This document shows, in pieces, positions 41,605-49,266 of a DNA stretch of 64,000 bases (positions are counted from its first letter, which is position 1; every line of letters starts with the position of its first letter). Where the stretch lies: the NCBI GenBank assembly GCA_017848055.1, contig JAGALZ010000025.1, forward strand, positions 1 through 64,000. Direction: 5' to 3'. The notes below the pieces were generated by a model that saw only the letters and a list, made by a program, of their open reading frames with translations, had not been told where the DNA came from and ran no database searches. The stretch is from Oscillospiraceae bacterium. Lineage in GTDB: Bacteria; Bacillota; Clostridia; Oscillospirales; Ruminococcaceae. The position numbers were made by a program, and so were the translations under genes.

Positions 41605-42288
41605 ATGAAGATAATACTTGTCCGTCACGGACACCCCGACTATGTAAACGACTGTCTTACCCCTTTAGGGCACGAGCAGGCAAAAAGTGCCGCCTTGCGT
41701 CTTAAGGACGAGGGTATTGAAGAAATATTCACCTCTCCCTACGGCAGAGCAATGGAAACCGCACAGCACACCGCAGACCTTATTTCAAAGGATGTCCGTA
41801 TCCTGGATTTCATGCACGAACTGAAGTGGGGAGCAAAGGAAAATACCACAGTTTACGGTGAAGGGCATCCATGGGATACATCACTCTATGCGCTCTCACT
41901 CGGGTATTCTCTTATGGATGAGGAGTGGACGAAAAAAGAGCCTTTCTGCAACAACGTCGTTTTTGATGAGCTGGAGCGTGTGGCGGCCGAGTGCGATAAG
42001 TGGATGGAAACCCTCGGCTATAAAAGAGAAGGTGCAAACTACCGTGTGGTCGGCGACAATACAAACCGCACAATTGCCCTTTACAGTCACGGCGGTTCGT
42101 CGTCCGCTCTTTTGTCACACCTTCTGAATCTGCCGTTTTTCTATCTTTGCAGAGCAATCTGCCCCGACTTTACGGCAATTACTGTGCTCTCGCTTTCAGA
42201 TGAAATGGGTGCAATCACAACTCCGCAGATTGAACTTGCCAATGATTCAAGACACATAAAGGGCGGCAATGCTACCTACGAAATGTAA
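41605..42288 (+). CDS. Histidine phosphatase family protein
   Basis: 227 residues. The phosphoglycerate-mutase-like motif LVRHGHP (4-10) carries the catalytic His in RHG. FTSPYGRAMETAQHTA near 40-55 supplies the second Arg and C-terminal IALYSHGGSSSALL near 153-166 supplies the second catalytic His. It is cytoplasmic. Family members dephosphorylate sugars, phosphoserine or cobalamin intermediates, and the substrate is not evident. GGAGG precedes the ATG. Confidence 0.88.
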   Translation: MKIILVRHGHPDYVNDCLTPLGHEQAKSAALRLKDEGIEEIFTSPYGRAMETAQHTADLISKDVRILDFMHELKWGAKENTTVYGEGHPWDTSLYALSLGYSLMDEEWTKKEPFCNNVVFDELERVAAECDKWMETLGYKREGANYRVVGDNTNRTIALYSHGGSSSALLSHLLNLPFFYLCRAICPDFTAITVLSLSDEMGAITTPQIELANDSRHIKGGNATYEM

Positions 42289-42294
42289 TACATA

Positions 42295-42552
42295 CGTCAG
42301 GAACATTGATGATATTGTGAACTTATATGTGGTTATCGGGGGAAACCTTTCTGAAGAAAGTTTCTCCCCCGAACCCCCTTACAAAGACTTTTGATATGAC
42401 TTCAGCCCCATAGGGTACTCATAAGAGAGAACTAATTTCAATTCTCTGTTTCTGATAGGTACCCTATGGGGCTGAAATTTTACTAAAAGTTTTAGGAAAG
42501 GGTTTTCCTCAACAGCACGTGTAAATCCACTATATTAACAATGTTCCTGACG
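42295..42552. repeat. Palindromic dispersed element, copy C (inverted)
   Basis: Same core as copies A and D but in opposite orientation, with about 34 bp deleted from the GAGGAA hairpin. The central arms are 42399-42416 and 42461-42478. The outer arms CGTCAGGAACATTG (42295-42308) and CAATGTTCCTGACG (42539-42552) are a perfect 14-bp inverted repeat, followed by six T. The right arm lies inside the last codons of the MaoC gene, so coding sequence forms half of the stem. Confidence 0.8.
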
Positions 42553-42981
42553 TTTTTTAACGACAGCTTCGGTGAGGTTTGTCATAACGAGTTCGCCGTG
42601 TTGGTTTGTGACGGAGAGTGACAGTTCGGCGATGCCGTTTCTAGGGCTTCTGTCGACAAGCTTTGAAACGGTCACGGTAGTTGAGAGTACGTCGCCTGCA
42701 AAGACGGGTTTTAGCCACTCGATTTTAGAAGATTTTCCTGCGAGTAGTTCAGGGCCGAAAATATCCTTTTCCAGGTACTTTGCCCAGACTGCTGCAAAGG
42801 ACATAAGTCCGGGTGCAATAAGTCTGCCGAATGGTGTTTTGCTTGCGTATTCCTCGTCGGTGTGCAGTGGGATGTTATCGTATTTCTTCGCAAAGTCAAT
42901 CATCTCGTCCTTGTCAATAACGGCATCATCGAGAGTAAATTCCGTGCCGAGAACTATATCATCAAAGTACATACTTTTCAC
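42535..42981 (-). CDS. MaoC-like dehydratase
   Basis: 148 residues of hotdog fold: MYFDDIVLGTEF start, then the hydratase-2 motif region YDNIPLHTDEEYASKTPFGRLIAPGLM, where Asp and His correspond to the catalytic pair of R-specific enoyl-CoA hydratases. Substrate length is unknown. It is convergent with the phosphatase gene. Its last four codons (QEHC) form one arm of the repeat's outer stem. It is 1 bp from the deformylase-like gene and cotranscribed with it. Confidence 0.85.
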   Translation of the reverse strand: MKSMYFDDIVLGTEFTLDDAVIDKDEMIDFAKKYDNIPLHTDEEYASKTPFGRLIAPGLMSFAAVWAKYLEKDIFGPELLAGKSSKIEWLKPVFAGDVLSTTVTVSKLVDRSPRNGIAELSLSVTNQHGELVMTNLTEAVVKKRQEHC

Positions 42982-42982
42982 C

Positions 42983-43396
42983 TCAAATAAGTATTCCGTT
43001 CAGGTGGTCGATTTCGTGCTGGATAATCTGAGCCGTAAAGCCTTCGAAGGTCTTTATGCGGTTTTGCATTTTCTCGTTCTGGAACTGAACGGTGATTTTC
43101 TTGTATCGTTTTGCTGCACGTGGCCCTCCGAGCAGGGAAAGACAGCCCTCCTGTGTTTCGTAGAGTCCAGAGGATTTAGTGATTACGGGGTTTAGCATAG
43201 CCGTGTATTTTCCGTTATCGTCAAAGGCGATGATGCATTTTTTTACACCTATCATATTTGCCGCCATACCTACGCAGCCGTCCTTGTGGTGCTTTAAGGT
43301 ATCCAGCAAATCTGTAACGACTCCGATATCGTCTGCCGTTGCGGGAGAAGATTTTCCTGCAAGAAAAATCGGGTCGTGCATAAGCTCTTTTACCAT
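42983..43396 (-). CDS. Peptide deformylase family protein
   Basis: 137 residues. The metal-binding set is complete: EGCLSL with C85 and QHEIDHLNG with H127, E128 and H131. Motif 1 reads GMAANMIG (43-50), where classical enzymes have G-x-A-A-x-Q-(I/V)-G. The Gln that stabilises the transition state is replaced by Met48. This variant is known to me from several clostridial deformylase-like proteins. It is at the short end of the family. It could be a second, specialised deformylase. Confidence 0.82.
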   Translation of the reverse strand: MVKELMHDPIFLAGKSSPATADDIGVVTDLLDTLKHHKDGCVGMAANMIGVKKCIIAFDDNGKYTAMLNPVITKSSGLYETQEGCLSLLGGPRAAKRYKKITVQFQNEKMQNRIKTFEGFTAQIIQHEIDHLNGILI

Positions 43397-43607
43397 GTCA
43401 GCAGACTCCTTTTACAAGATTTTACGCTGATTATTCTAACACATTTTAGCTGTAAAATCAAGCTTTTACAGCATATTACGGGTGGTTTGGCGGGACAATA
43501 GCTTTATTGGTTTAGTTAAAAATAACCTAAGAGAAATTCATGAGAGTTTGAAAACAGTAAAATCCCACAAAATTTAAGTTTCAGGGCAAAAAAGTTTTCA
43601 AATGCTA

Positions 43608-43636
43608 TTGAAAAAGAAAATGAATTGTGATAAAAT
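43608..43636 (+). promoter_or_regulatory. Promoter of the CofE-like gene
   Basis: TTGAAA (43608-43613), 17 nt, TAAAAT (43631-43636). The whole 29-bp block differs from the pyrB promoter at 62865-62893 at only two positions, including the spacer. It lies in the 296-bp gap after the divergent deformylase gene. Confidence 0.65.
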
Positions 43637-43692
43637 GTAAGCTGTGATTTTTGAAAATCCATGCTAGTTAGATTTGTAAGGAGTGTTGACAA

Positions 43693-44886
43693 ATGAGCCG
43701 TATGATAGGTACAGTATCCAGAGGCGTTAGAGCACCGATTATCAGACAGGGTGACGACATAGTTGAAATCGTAACCTCGTCAGTTCTTGATGCTGCAAAG
43801 GATGGAAACTTTGAGATTGCAGACAGAGATATCGTTGCGATGACTGAAGCTATCGTTGCAAGAGCACAGGGCAACTATGCATCTGTTGACGATATTGCTC
43901 AGGACGTTAAGACAAAGTTTGGCGGAGAAACAGTAGGAGTTATTTTCCCTATTCTCAGCCGAAACCGTTTTGCAATATGCCTTCGTGGCATTGCAAAGGG
44001 TGCAAAGAAGATAGTTCTTATGCTTTCCTATCCTTCAGATGAAGTGGGTAACCACCTCGTGACACTCGACCAGCTCGATGAAAAGGGAATCAACCCATAC
44101 ACTGACGTTCTGTCACTTGAAAAGTACCGTGAGCTTTTCGGATACGAGAAGCACACCTTCACAGGCGTTGACTACGTTGATTACTACAAGACACTTATCG
44201 AGGACTGTGGTGCAGAGTGCGAAATCGTGTTTGCAAACAATCCTAAGGCAATCTTAGATTATACAAAGAATGTCCTCAACTGCGACATTCACACAAGAGC
44301 AAGAACAAAGAGAATCTTAATGGCTGCAGGTGCTGAGAAAGTATTCGGTCTTGATGAGATTATGAATGCTTCCGTAAACGGCAGCGGCTACAACGAGAAC
44401 TATGGTCTCCTCGGTTCAAACAAGGCAACTGAAGATACTGTAAAGCTCTTCCCAAGAGACTGTCAGCCGGTAGTTGATGCTATCGCTGAAAAGCTCAAGG
44501 CTGCAACAGGCAAGAACGTTGAAGTTATGGTATACGGCGACGGCGCATTCAAGGACCCTGTAGGAAAGATTTGGGAGCTTGCTGACCCTGTAGTTTCACC
44601 TGCTTATACAAAGGGACTTGAGGGTACACCAAACGAGCTCAAGCTCAAGTACCTTGCAGATAACGACTTCTCTGAACTTTCAGGCGATGCTCTTAAGGAA
44701 GCAATCAAGGAAAAGATTACTGAGAAGGACGGCAACCTCGTAGGTCAGATGGTTTCTGAGGGTACAACTCCTAGAAGACTTACAGACCTTATTGGTTCAC
44801 TCTGTGACCTTACTTCAGGCTCAGGTGACAAGGGTACACCAATCGTATTTATCCAGGGCTACTTCGATAACTACACAACTGAATAA
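43693..44886 (+). CDS. CofE-like ligase (F420-0:L-glutamate ligase family)
   Basis: 397 residues. N-terminal GTVSRGVRAPIIRQGDDIVEIV and DRDIVAMTEAIVARAQGNY match the CofE fold, including the DxDIVxxTExIVxxxxG block. The protein is longer than archaeal CofE (about 250). The extra C-terminal part includes GTPNELKLKYLADNDF. Archaeal CofE adds glutamate to coenzyme F420 with GTP. Clostridia of this type are not known to make F420, and no other cof gene is in the window. So the real substrate, perhaps another amide-ligation step, is unknown. The codon bias is strong, suggesting high expression. Confidence 0.7.
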   Translation: MSRMIGTVSRGVRAPIIRQGDDIVEIVTSSVLDAAKDGNFEIADRDIVAMTEAIVARAQGNYASVDDIAQDVKTKFGGETVGVIFPILSRNRFAICLRGIAKGAKKIVLMLSYPSDEVGNHLVTLDQLDEKGINPYTDVLSLEKYRELFGYEKHTFTGVDYVDYYKTLIEDCGAECEIVFANNPKAILDYTKNVLNCDIHTRARTKRILMAAGAEKVFGLDEIMNASVNGSGYNENYGLLGSNKATEDTVKLFPRDCQPVVDAIAEKLKAATGKNVEVMVYGDGAFKDPVGKIWELADPVVSPAYTKGLEGTPNELKLKYLADNDFSELSGDALKEAIKEKITEKDGNLVGQMVSEGTTPRRLTDLIGSLCDLTSGSGDKGTPIVFIQGYFDNYTTE

Positions 44887-44901
44887 TCAGAGCATAAATT
44901 T

Positions 44902-44940
44902 ACGCTCCTCACTTTCAAAGTGGGGAGCGTTTTTAATTTT
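44902..44940. terminator. Bidirectional terminator after the CofE-like gene
   Basis: ACGCTCCTCACTTT (44902-44915) pairs with AAAGTGGGGAGCGT (44917-44930) across a 1-nt gap, so the real loop is CTTTCAAAG. A TTTTTAATTTT tail follows. It ends convergent genes. Confidence 0.85.
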
Positions 44941-44946
44941 GCGGTA

Positions 44947-45642
44947 TTATACCAATGGCTTGTTTCCGAATGCCTCGGGGCCGTTTTCGATTATGCTTTT
45001 TATTCCGCCCTCTGTGTATGCGTAAGTGTCTTCGGAAGGATACTTTCCGACAATTTCTGATGTTTCATCTTCTGCCCAGAAGACTTCTGAAGGGAAACCA
45101 CTACTATTGAAATACACGCAATATACCGAGCCGACTAAGTTCTTTTCTGAGTTTTTTGGTAAATAGTTATCTACAGCTTTTGATATCGCTTTTATAGCCG
45201 ATTCGGATAATGTCGGATTAGCAGACGAAGCTCCCTCGACGTTTAATATCTTAACAGACTCCCCCGTTGCAGAATTGATAACCAATACACCTGTGCAGTC
45301 ATCGTCGGTGATGGATAGTCTCTTACCGGCCGTTTGACATTTTTGAGCGAGGTTGTCTATGCAAATGTAAATGCTTTTACAGTTGCTATCAGTGTACCGA
45401 AATGGTGTAATAACAGCATACGGCACAGTAACATCACTGTCTGCGGTGCTACCATTATTTGTACTGTTGTCATCTTCTGTACTGTTGTTTATATCACTAT
45501 CCTGCTTATCGCTGGTATCTGTTTCGGATATGGTTGTATCGGGTTTGCTATCCTTTTTGGTATTATCATCTTCACTGCAGGCTGTACAGGACAGCATTAC
45601 AAGTCCCGACATCAAAAACGCAAGCAGTCTTTTCATCTTCAT
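44947..45642 (-). CDS. Lipoprotein of unknown function
   Basis: 231 residues from the ATG at 45642, positioned after GAGGAG; a GTG at 45651 is too close to it. Signal MKMKRLLAFLMSGLVMLSCTAC with lipobox CTAC, an Asp/Ser/Thr-rich linker to about residue 72, then a folded domain of about 155 residues with no recognised family. Its promoter shares the -35 sequence with that of the divergent small HTH gene, so the two are probably coregulated. Confidence 0.65.
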   Translation of the reverse strand: MKMKRLLAFLMSGLVMLSCTACSEDDNTKKDSKPDTTISETDTSDKQDSDINNSTEDDNSTNNGSTADSDVTVPYAVITPFRYTDSNCKSIYICIDNLAQKCQTAGKRLSITDDDCTGVLVINSATGESVKILNVEGASSANPTLSESAIKAISKAVDNYLPKNSEKNLVGSVYCVYFNSSGFPSEVFWAEDETSEIVGKYPSEDTYAYTEGGIKSIIENGPEAFGNKPLV

Positions 45643-45695
45643 AATTCTCACTCCTCATAATAATTGCAACAGAGCATATACTCTGTATGTAGACA

Positions 45696-45746
45696 ATTAT
45701 ACTCTATATATCGACAATTGTCAAGATATAAAGTATGTTTTATCAT
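45696..45746. promoter_or_regulatory. Back-to-back promoters sharing one -35 palindrome
   Basis: Leftward: TTGACA (45719-45724) and TATAAT (45696-45701), 17 nt. Rightward: TTGTCA (45718-45723) and TATCAT (45741-45746), 17 nt. Both -35 boxes are the two strands of the same TTGTCAA, within the perfect palindrome GACAATTGTC (45713-45722). A second GACAATT occurs at 45692-45698. A protein bound to the palindrome would affect both promoters. Confidence 0.65.
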
Positions 45747-45766
45747 TAGAGCAAGAGGTGAGGGGA

Positions 45767-45976
45767 ATGATAACATATGAGCCGTTTTACAGGACAATAA
45801 AGGATAAGAATATATCTACCTACAAGCTTATAAATTCCTATGGTATCAGCCGAAGCCTTCTCGACAGGCTCAAGCATAACAAGCCCATAAGTACAGTCAC
45901 CCTCAATGACCTTTGCAGAATTCTTGAGTGCAGAGTGGAAGATGTCGCAGTGTATATCCCCGACAAAACCGAATAA
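45767..45976 (+). CDS. Small Cro/CI-type HTH protein (HTH_26)
   Basis: 69 residues, almost all of it an HTH domain: TYKLINSYGISRSLLDRLKHNKPISTVTLNDLCRILECRVEDVAVYI, the pattern of Cro-like HTH_26 repressors. Ribosome binding site GAGGTGAGGGG. It is divergent from the lipoprotein at 44947, and its promoter overlaps that gene's promoter, so it is the natural candidate to bind the shared palindrome. Confidence 0.8.
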   Translation: MITYEPFYRTIKDKNISTYKLINSYGISRSLLDRLKHNKPISTVTLNDLCRILECRVEDVAVYIPDKTE

Positions 45977-45978
45977 AA

Positions 45979-46289
45979 CCACCTGCCGAGAATATAGCAA
46001 GCAGTTTATAAAAGTATTACACGAACCTATTGAGGAAAACCCTTTTGAAAAAGGGTTATTCCTCAAACTCCTTTCCTAAAACTTTTGTAATAAAATTTCA
46101 GCCCCATAGGGTACCTATCATGGTTTCGAGAATATATGTCATTCTCTTGATGTGTACCCTATGGGGCTGAAATCATATTAAAAGTCTTTGTAAGGGGGTC
46201 CGGGGGAGAAACTTTCTTCAGAAAGGTTTCCCCCGATAAATTCGTATAATATACTTTTATAAAGTGTTCGTCATATTCCGGGCGGGTGT
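45979..46289. repeat. Palindromic dispersed element, copy D (most complete)
   Basis: It lies between convergent genes and touches both ends. The centre is a perfect 18-bp inverted repeat (46095-46112/46156-46173). The GAGGAA...TTCCTC and GGGGG...CCCCC side hairpins are intact. The arms extend outward as an almost continuous stem to CACCTGCCGAGAATAT (45980-45995) opposite 46273-46288 (13 of 16 match, one more G-U). T-rich tracts follow on both strands. Outer arm sequence is unique to this copy. Confidence 0.85.
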
Positions 46290-46290
46290 T

Positions 46291-47829
46291 TTATCTTTTT
46301 ACGAAGTATTCCTCGTACCATACGAGGAAGGTATAGATTGTCCAGACCTTTCTCCAGTTGTCGGAGTTGCCGCCGACGTACTCGTTCCAGATTGCCTTGA
46401 TTTCGTCTACATTGAAAAACTCAGCTGCAATATCGCTGTCAAACTTCGCTCTTACATCTGCGTTGTAACGCTCGTCTGCAAGCCATATTCTGATAGGAAC
46501 AATAAATCCGAGCTTCTTGCGGAAAGCGATTTCCTCGGGGAGAACCTTTGCGGCAGCTGTTCTGAAAGCGACCTTGTTCTGCTCCTCGGTAACCTTGTGC
46601 TTTGACGGCATTCTCGATGCAATGTCAAACACACGTCTGTCGGTCAGAGGCATTCTAACCTCAAGACCTGCTGCCTCGCTCATCTTGTCAACGTTGAGGT
46701 AGATATCTCCTTCGAGCCAAATCTGAATATCAACTGCCGACATCTTGGTGAGTGGGTCAAGTCCCTCTGTTTCCTCGTAGATTTTCTTTGCAAGGTTGAT
46801 AGGGAGAACATCCTCGTTGTATGTCTTTAAGATACGCTTCTTTTCATCTTCCTTCATAATGTTGGTGTTGCCGACATAGAAGGTCTTGAGGTTTTCGCCA
46901 TATCTCTCAGCGTTGCGGTACATATTGTAGCCGCCGAAGAATTCGTCCGAACCTTCGCCTGAATAGCAGAGCTTTGTGTGCTTTGCGGTTTCGATACAGC
47001 CGAGTGCGAATGCGATTGCCGAAGCATCTCCGAGCGGCTGTTCCATATTGTACATAACGTAAGGCACGATATCAAAGTAAGCCTCTGGAGTGATTACGCA
47101 TCTGCGGTTTTCTCTGCCGAGAAGGTCAGCAGTTTTCTTAGCAAGCATCGATTCGTCAAAACGTTCGTCGTCATAGCCGCAGGAATCTGTAACCATAGCG
47201 TCGGTCATTGCAAGCACATAGGATGAGTCAACACCGCCCGAAAGGAACGACTCTGCGGTTTCGCCGTCCTCTTTAATCTCGGGTACAATTGACTTTACGG
47301 TTTCGTGGATTTCATCAGCCCACGCTTCGAGTGACTTTTCATTGTCGGGCTTGAAGGTAGGTACAAAGTAGCGGGTTATCTCAATTTTGCCGTCCTTGAA
47401 GGTAAGATAGTGACCCGGCATAAGCTTCATTACACCCTTGAAGAAGGTTTCTTCGCCGCCTACATATGTGAGCGACATATATATCTGAAGAAGGTCACGG
47501 TTAACCTCTTTTTCAAAGCCTTCCTGCGAAATGATATCTCTTATCATTGTGCCGTAAAGAAGCTTGTTATCACGGGTAAGGTAGTAATAAAAAGGCTTTG
47601 TTCCGAAATGGTCGCGCAGGCAGAAAAGCTCGTCAGCGTCGGTGTCGTAGAGTGCAAATGCAAACATACCGTGCATATACTGCGCCATATCCTTGCCCCA
47701 TTTTTCGTATGCCTTTATAAGTATCTGTTCCTCACGCTGTTCTCTTGGAAGGTTATTGTCCACCGAAAGAACAGAGCAAAGCTCCTTATGGTTTCTTATG
47801 TGTCCTCTGTAGGTCTTAAGTTCAATCAT
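46291..47829 (-). CDS. Asparagine synthetase-like protein lacking the glutaminase nucleophile
   Basis: 512 residues from the ATG at 47829 (AGAGGTG upstream). The synthetase half is intact: PP-loop SGGVDSS at 197-203, CYSGEGSDEFFGGY, and the usual C-terminal VRMPLTDRRVFD. The N-terminal amidotransferase domain begins at what is normally residue 75-80 and so lacks Cys2, the RGPD loop and the NGEIYN-type site. Normal AsnB proteins have about 610 residues. The gene may be ammonia-dependent or act on another substrate; the clean promoter and ribosome binding site argue against a recent truncation. Confidence 0.8.
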   Translation of the reverse strand: MIELKTYRGHIRNHKELCSVLSVDNNLPREQREEQILIKAYEKWGKDMAQYMHGMFAFALYDTDADELFCLRDHFGTKPFYYYLTRDNKLLYGTMIRDIISQEGFEKEVNRDLLQIYMSLTYVGGEETFFKGVMKLMPGHYLTFKDGKIEITRYFVPTFKPDNEKSLEAWADEIHETVKSIVPEIKEDGETAESFLSGGVDSSYVLAMTDAMVTDSCGYDDERFDESMLAKKTADLLGRENRRCVITPEAYFDIVPYVMYNMEQPLGDASAIAFALGCIETAKHTKLCYSGEGSDEFFGGYNMYRNAERYGENLKTFYVGNTNIMKEDEKKRILKTYNEDVLPINLAKKIYEETEGLDPLTKMSAVDIQIWLEGDIYLNVDKMSEAAGLEVRMPLTDRRVFDIASRMPSKHKVTEEQNKVAFRTAAAKVLPEEIAFRKKLGFIVPIRIWLADERYNADVRAKFDSDIAAEFFNVDEIKAIWNEYVGGNSDNWRKVWTIYTFLVWYEEYFVKR

Positions 47830-47864
47830 TGAAAACACCTCTGTCAGCTAAAAATTACCTATAA

Positions 47865-47957
47865 ATTATACCACATTACCGCCCGATAGTCAACGAATAT
47901 CTTGACGGAATTTGTCGCTTTGTGCTTGTTTACAAAAGTGCAAAGCTATGGTATAAT
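47865..47957. promoter_or_regulatory. Divergent promoters, asnB-like and lipoprotein genes
   Basis: Leftward TTGACT (47888-47893), 17 nt, TATAAT (47865-47870) for the asparagine synthetase-like gene. Rightward TTTACA (47929-47934), 17 nt, TATAAT (47952-47957) for the Thr-rich lipoprotein. Confidence 0.7.
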
Positions 47958-47993
47958 ACTAGGGAAATAATTTCGGTTTGAGAGGTGAGTCCT

Positions 47994-48440
47994 TTGAATA
48001 TAAGAGCAAGAATTGCAGTAATCGCAATGGCGGCAGTGTGCGTAATGTCGCTTTGCTCCTGCGATAATGAAAGCAGCAGTAAGCCGGGCAAAGGCGATAC
48101 AATTACTACCACATCTACAAAACAGCCTGCCGTAAAGTTCCCCGACGATGACAGCAGTGAAGAGGAAACCTTTGTGACTTCAAATGATTTCAATGAGCCG
48201 CAGGATACAACAACCACAACAACTACTACAACAACCGCATCTGAGTCTGAAACTGTAACAACAACCACCACCGAGGAAGATAGCGGTCAGATTGTTACCC
48301 TGCCTACCCAGGACAACTCGGTAACAACTACTACGACAACAGAATCGAGCTCATCAGATTCGTCGCAGGGTGAGGGAAGTGACAATAAAGACGACAGCGA
48401 CCCCGGTGTAATAACGCTTCCGTTTGTCCCTGCAAACTGA
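47994..48440 (+). CDS. Low-complexity Thr/Ser/Asp-rich lipoprotein
   Basis: 148 residues from a TTG at 47994, placed six bases after GAGAGGTG (a GTG at 47985 lies inside that site). Signal with lipobox CSC (IAMAAVCVMSLCSC). The entire mature part is an acidic linker with poly-Thr runs and no globular domain, ending GVITLPFVPAN. The short motif VTLP/ITLP recurs. It looks like the spacer of the larger surface lipoproteins without a cargo domain: a cell-wall spacer or a truncated family member. Confidence 0.6.
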   Translation: MNIRARIAVIAMAAVCVMSLCSCDNESSSKPGKGDTITTTSTKQPAVKFPDDDSSEEETFVTSNDFNEPQDTTTTTTTTTTASESETVTTTTTEEDSGQIVTLPTQDNSVTTTTTTESSSSDSSQGEGSDNKDDSDPGVITLPFVPAN

Positions 48441-48452
48441 TTATAAAAAGTC

Positions 48453-48495
48453 AACAGCTCCCAAACAGAATTTCTGTCTGAGAGCTGTTTTTATA
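48453..48495. terminator. Bidirectional terminator
   Basis: AACAGCTC (48453-48460) pairs with GAGCTGTT (48482-48489), with an inner CAGA/TCTG stem and a T run, between convergent genes. Confidence 0.8.
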
Positions 48496-48503
48496 TGTAA
48501 GTA

Positions 48504-49241
48504 TTAAACGTAGGACTCTTCCTTTACCTTCTTTTTCTTTGTCTTGTATATCTTCATAAGACGAAGCTTTGACTTTAATCCCTTGTAGGAGAGTGCTCTT
48601 GTGAGGATTGCTCCTACAATGAGAACGGAGAGCAAGATTGTAACTATCAGCTTTGATTTGTGGCTGTAGTCTACGCCGTCTGCGATAAACATACCGACGA
48701 ATGCGTTTGTCAGAGTGCAGATTATGTAGCCCATAAAGCCTGTAAATCCTGATACAAAGCCCATTCTGTACGGGTCCATTTTTGAGCCGCCCGGCATAAC
48801 ATTCGAGTAGAGCGATATATGGCAGGCAATGTACATTACAAGGTGTGCGATAAGCTTTACGGGAACGTACTTTGCAATTCCGAAGATTATAAAGAATATA
48901 ACGTCTGAAAGTACTGCTGCTAAAAGTACGAGGTCGAGCGTAAGCGACATTGCAAGCGGAATCTTCGAGGTCTTTGCAGGAATTGTTGATACGAAGGTGT
49001 AATTCGAGCCGATATTTATTCCTATAAGTATCGAGGCAAAAAGCAGTATCAGCGAGGACGCAACCTGAAGCCCCATAATTCCACCGTTTTCTGCTTCTTC
49101 AACGTTTCCCAGCCTGAACATAAAGTACACGCAGACAAAATTTATGATTACCGCTACTAAAGTAAGCCACATACATCCGCTTTTTACAGGGAGCAGGCTG
49201 AATATTTCGCTCATTCCCTTGCGATGAGTTTTGTTTTCCAT
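48504..49241 (-). CDS. ABC-2 type permease-like membrane protein
   Basis: 245 residues from the ATG at 49241 (AAAGGG upstream; longer frame to 49310 overlaps the previous gene and lacks a site). About six TM helices and a basic C-terminus KIYKTKKKKVK. It is the last gene of the second GntR-ABC operon, 25 bp after the other permease. It probably forms a heterodimer with that permease; the sequence is not close to the 16-kb module's permeases. Confidence 0.7.
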   Translation of the reverse strand: MENKTHRKGMSEIFSLLPVKSGCMWLTLVAVIINFVCVYFMFRLGNVEEAENGGIMGLQVASSLILLFASILIGINIGSNYTFVSTIPAKTSKIPLAMSLTLDLVLLAAVLSDVIFFIIFGIAKYVPVKLIAHLVMYIACHISLYSNVMPGGSKMDPYRMGFVSGFTGFMGYIICTLTNAFVGMFIADGVDYSHKSKLIVTILLSVLIVGAILTRALSYKGLKSKLRLMKIYKTKKKKVKEESYV

Positions 49242-49266
49242 TTGTTTTTCCCTTTCGTAAAATGAA

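Noticed and set aside
45979-46289. Group IIC intron or retron at the terminator-associated repeat
   Set aside because: The element is only about 310 bp, has no reverse transcriptase frame and no recognisable domain V hairpin.
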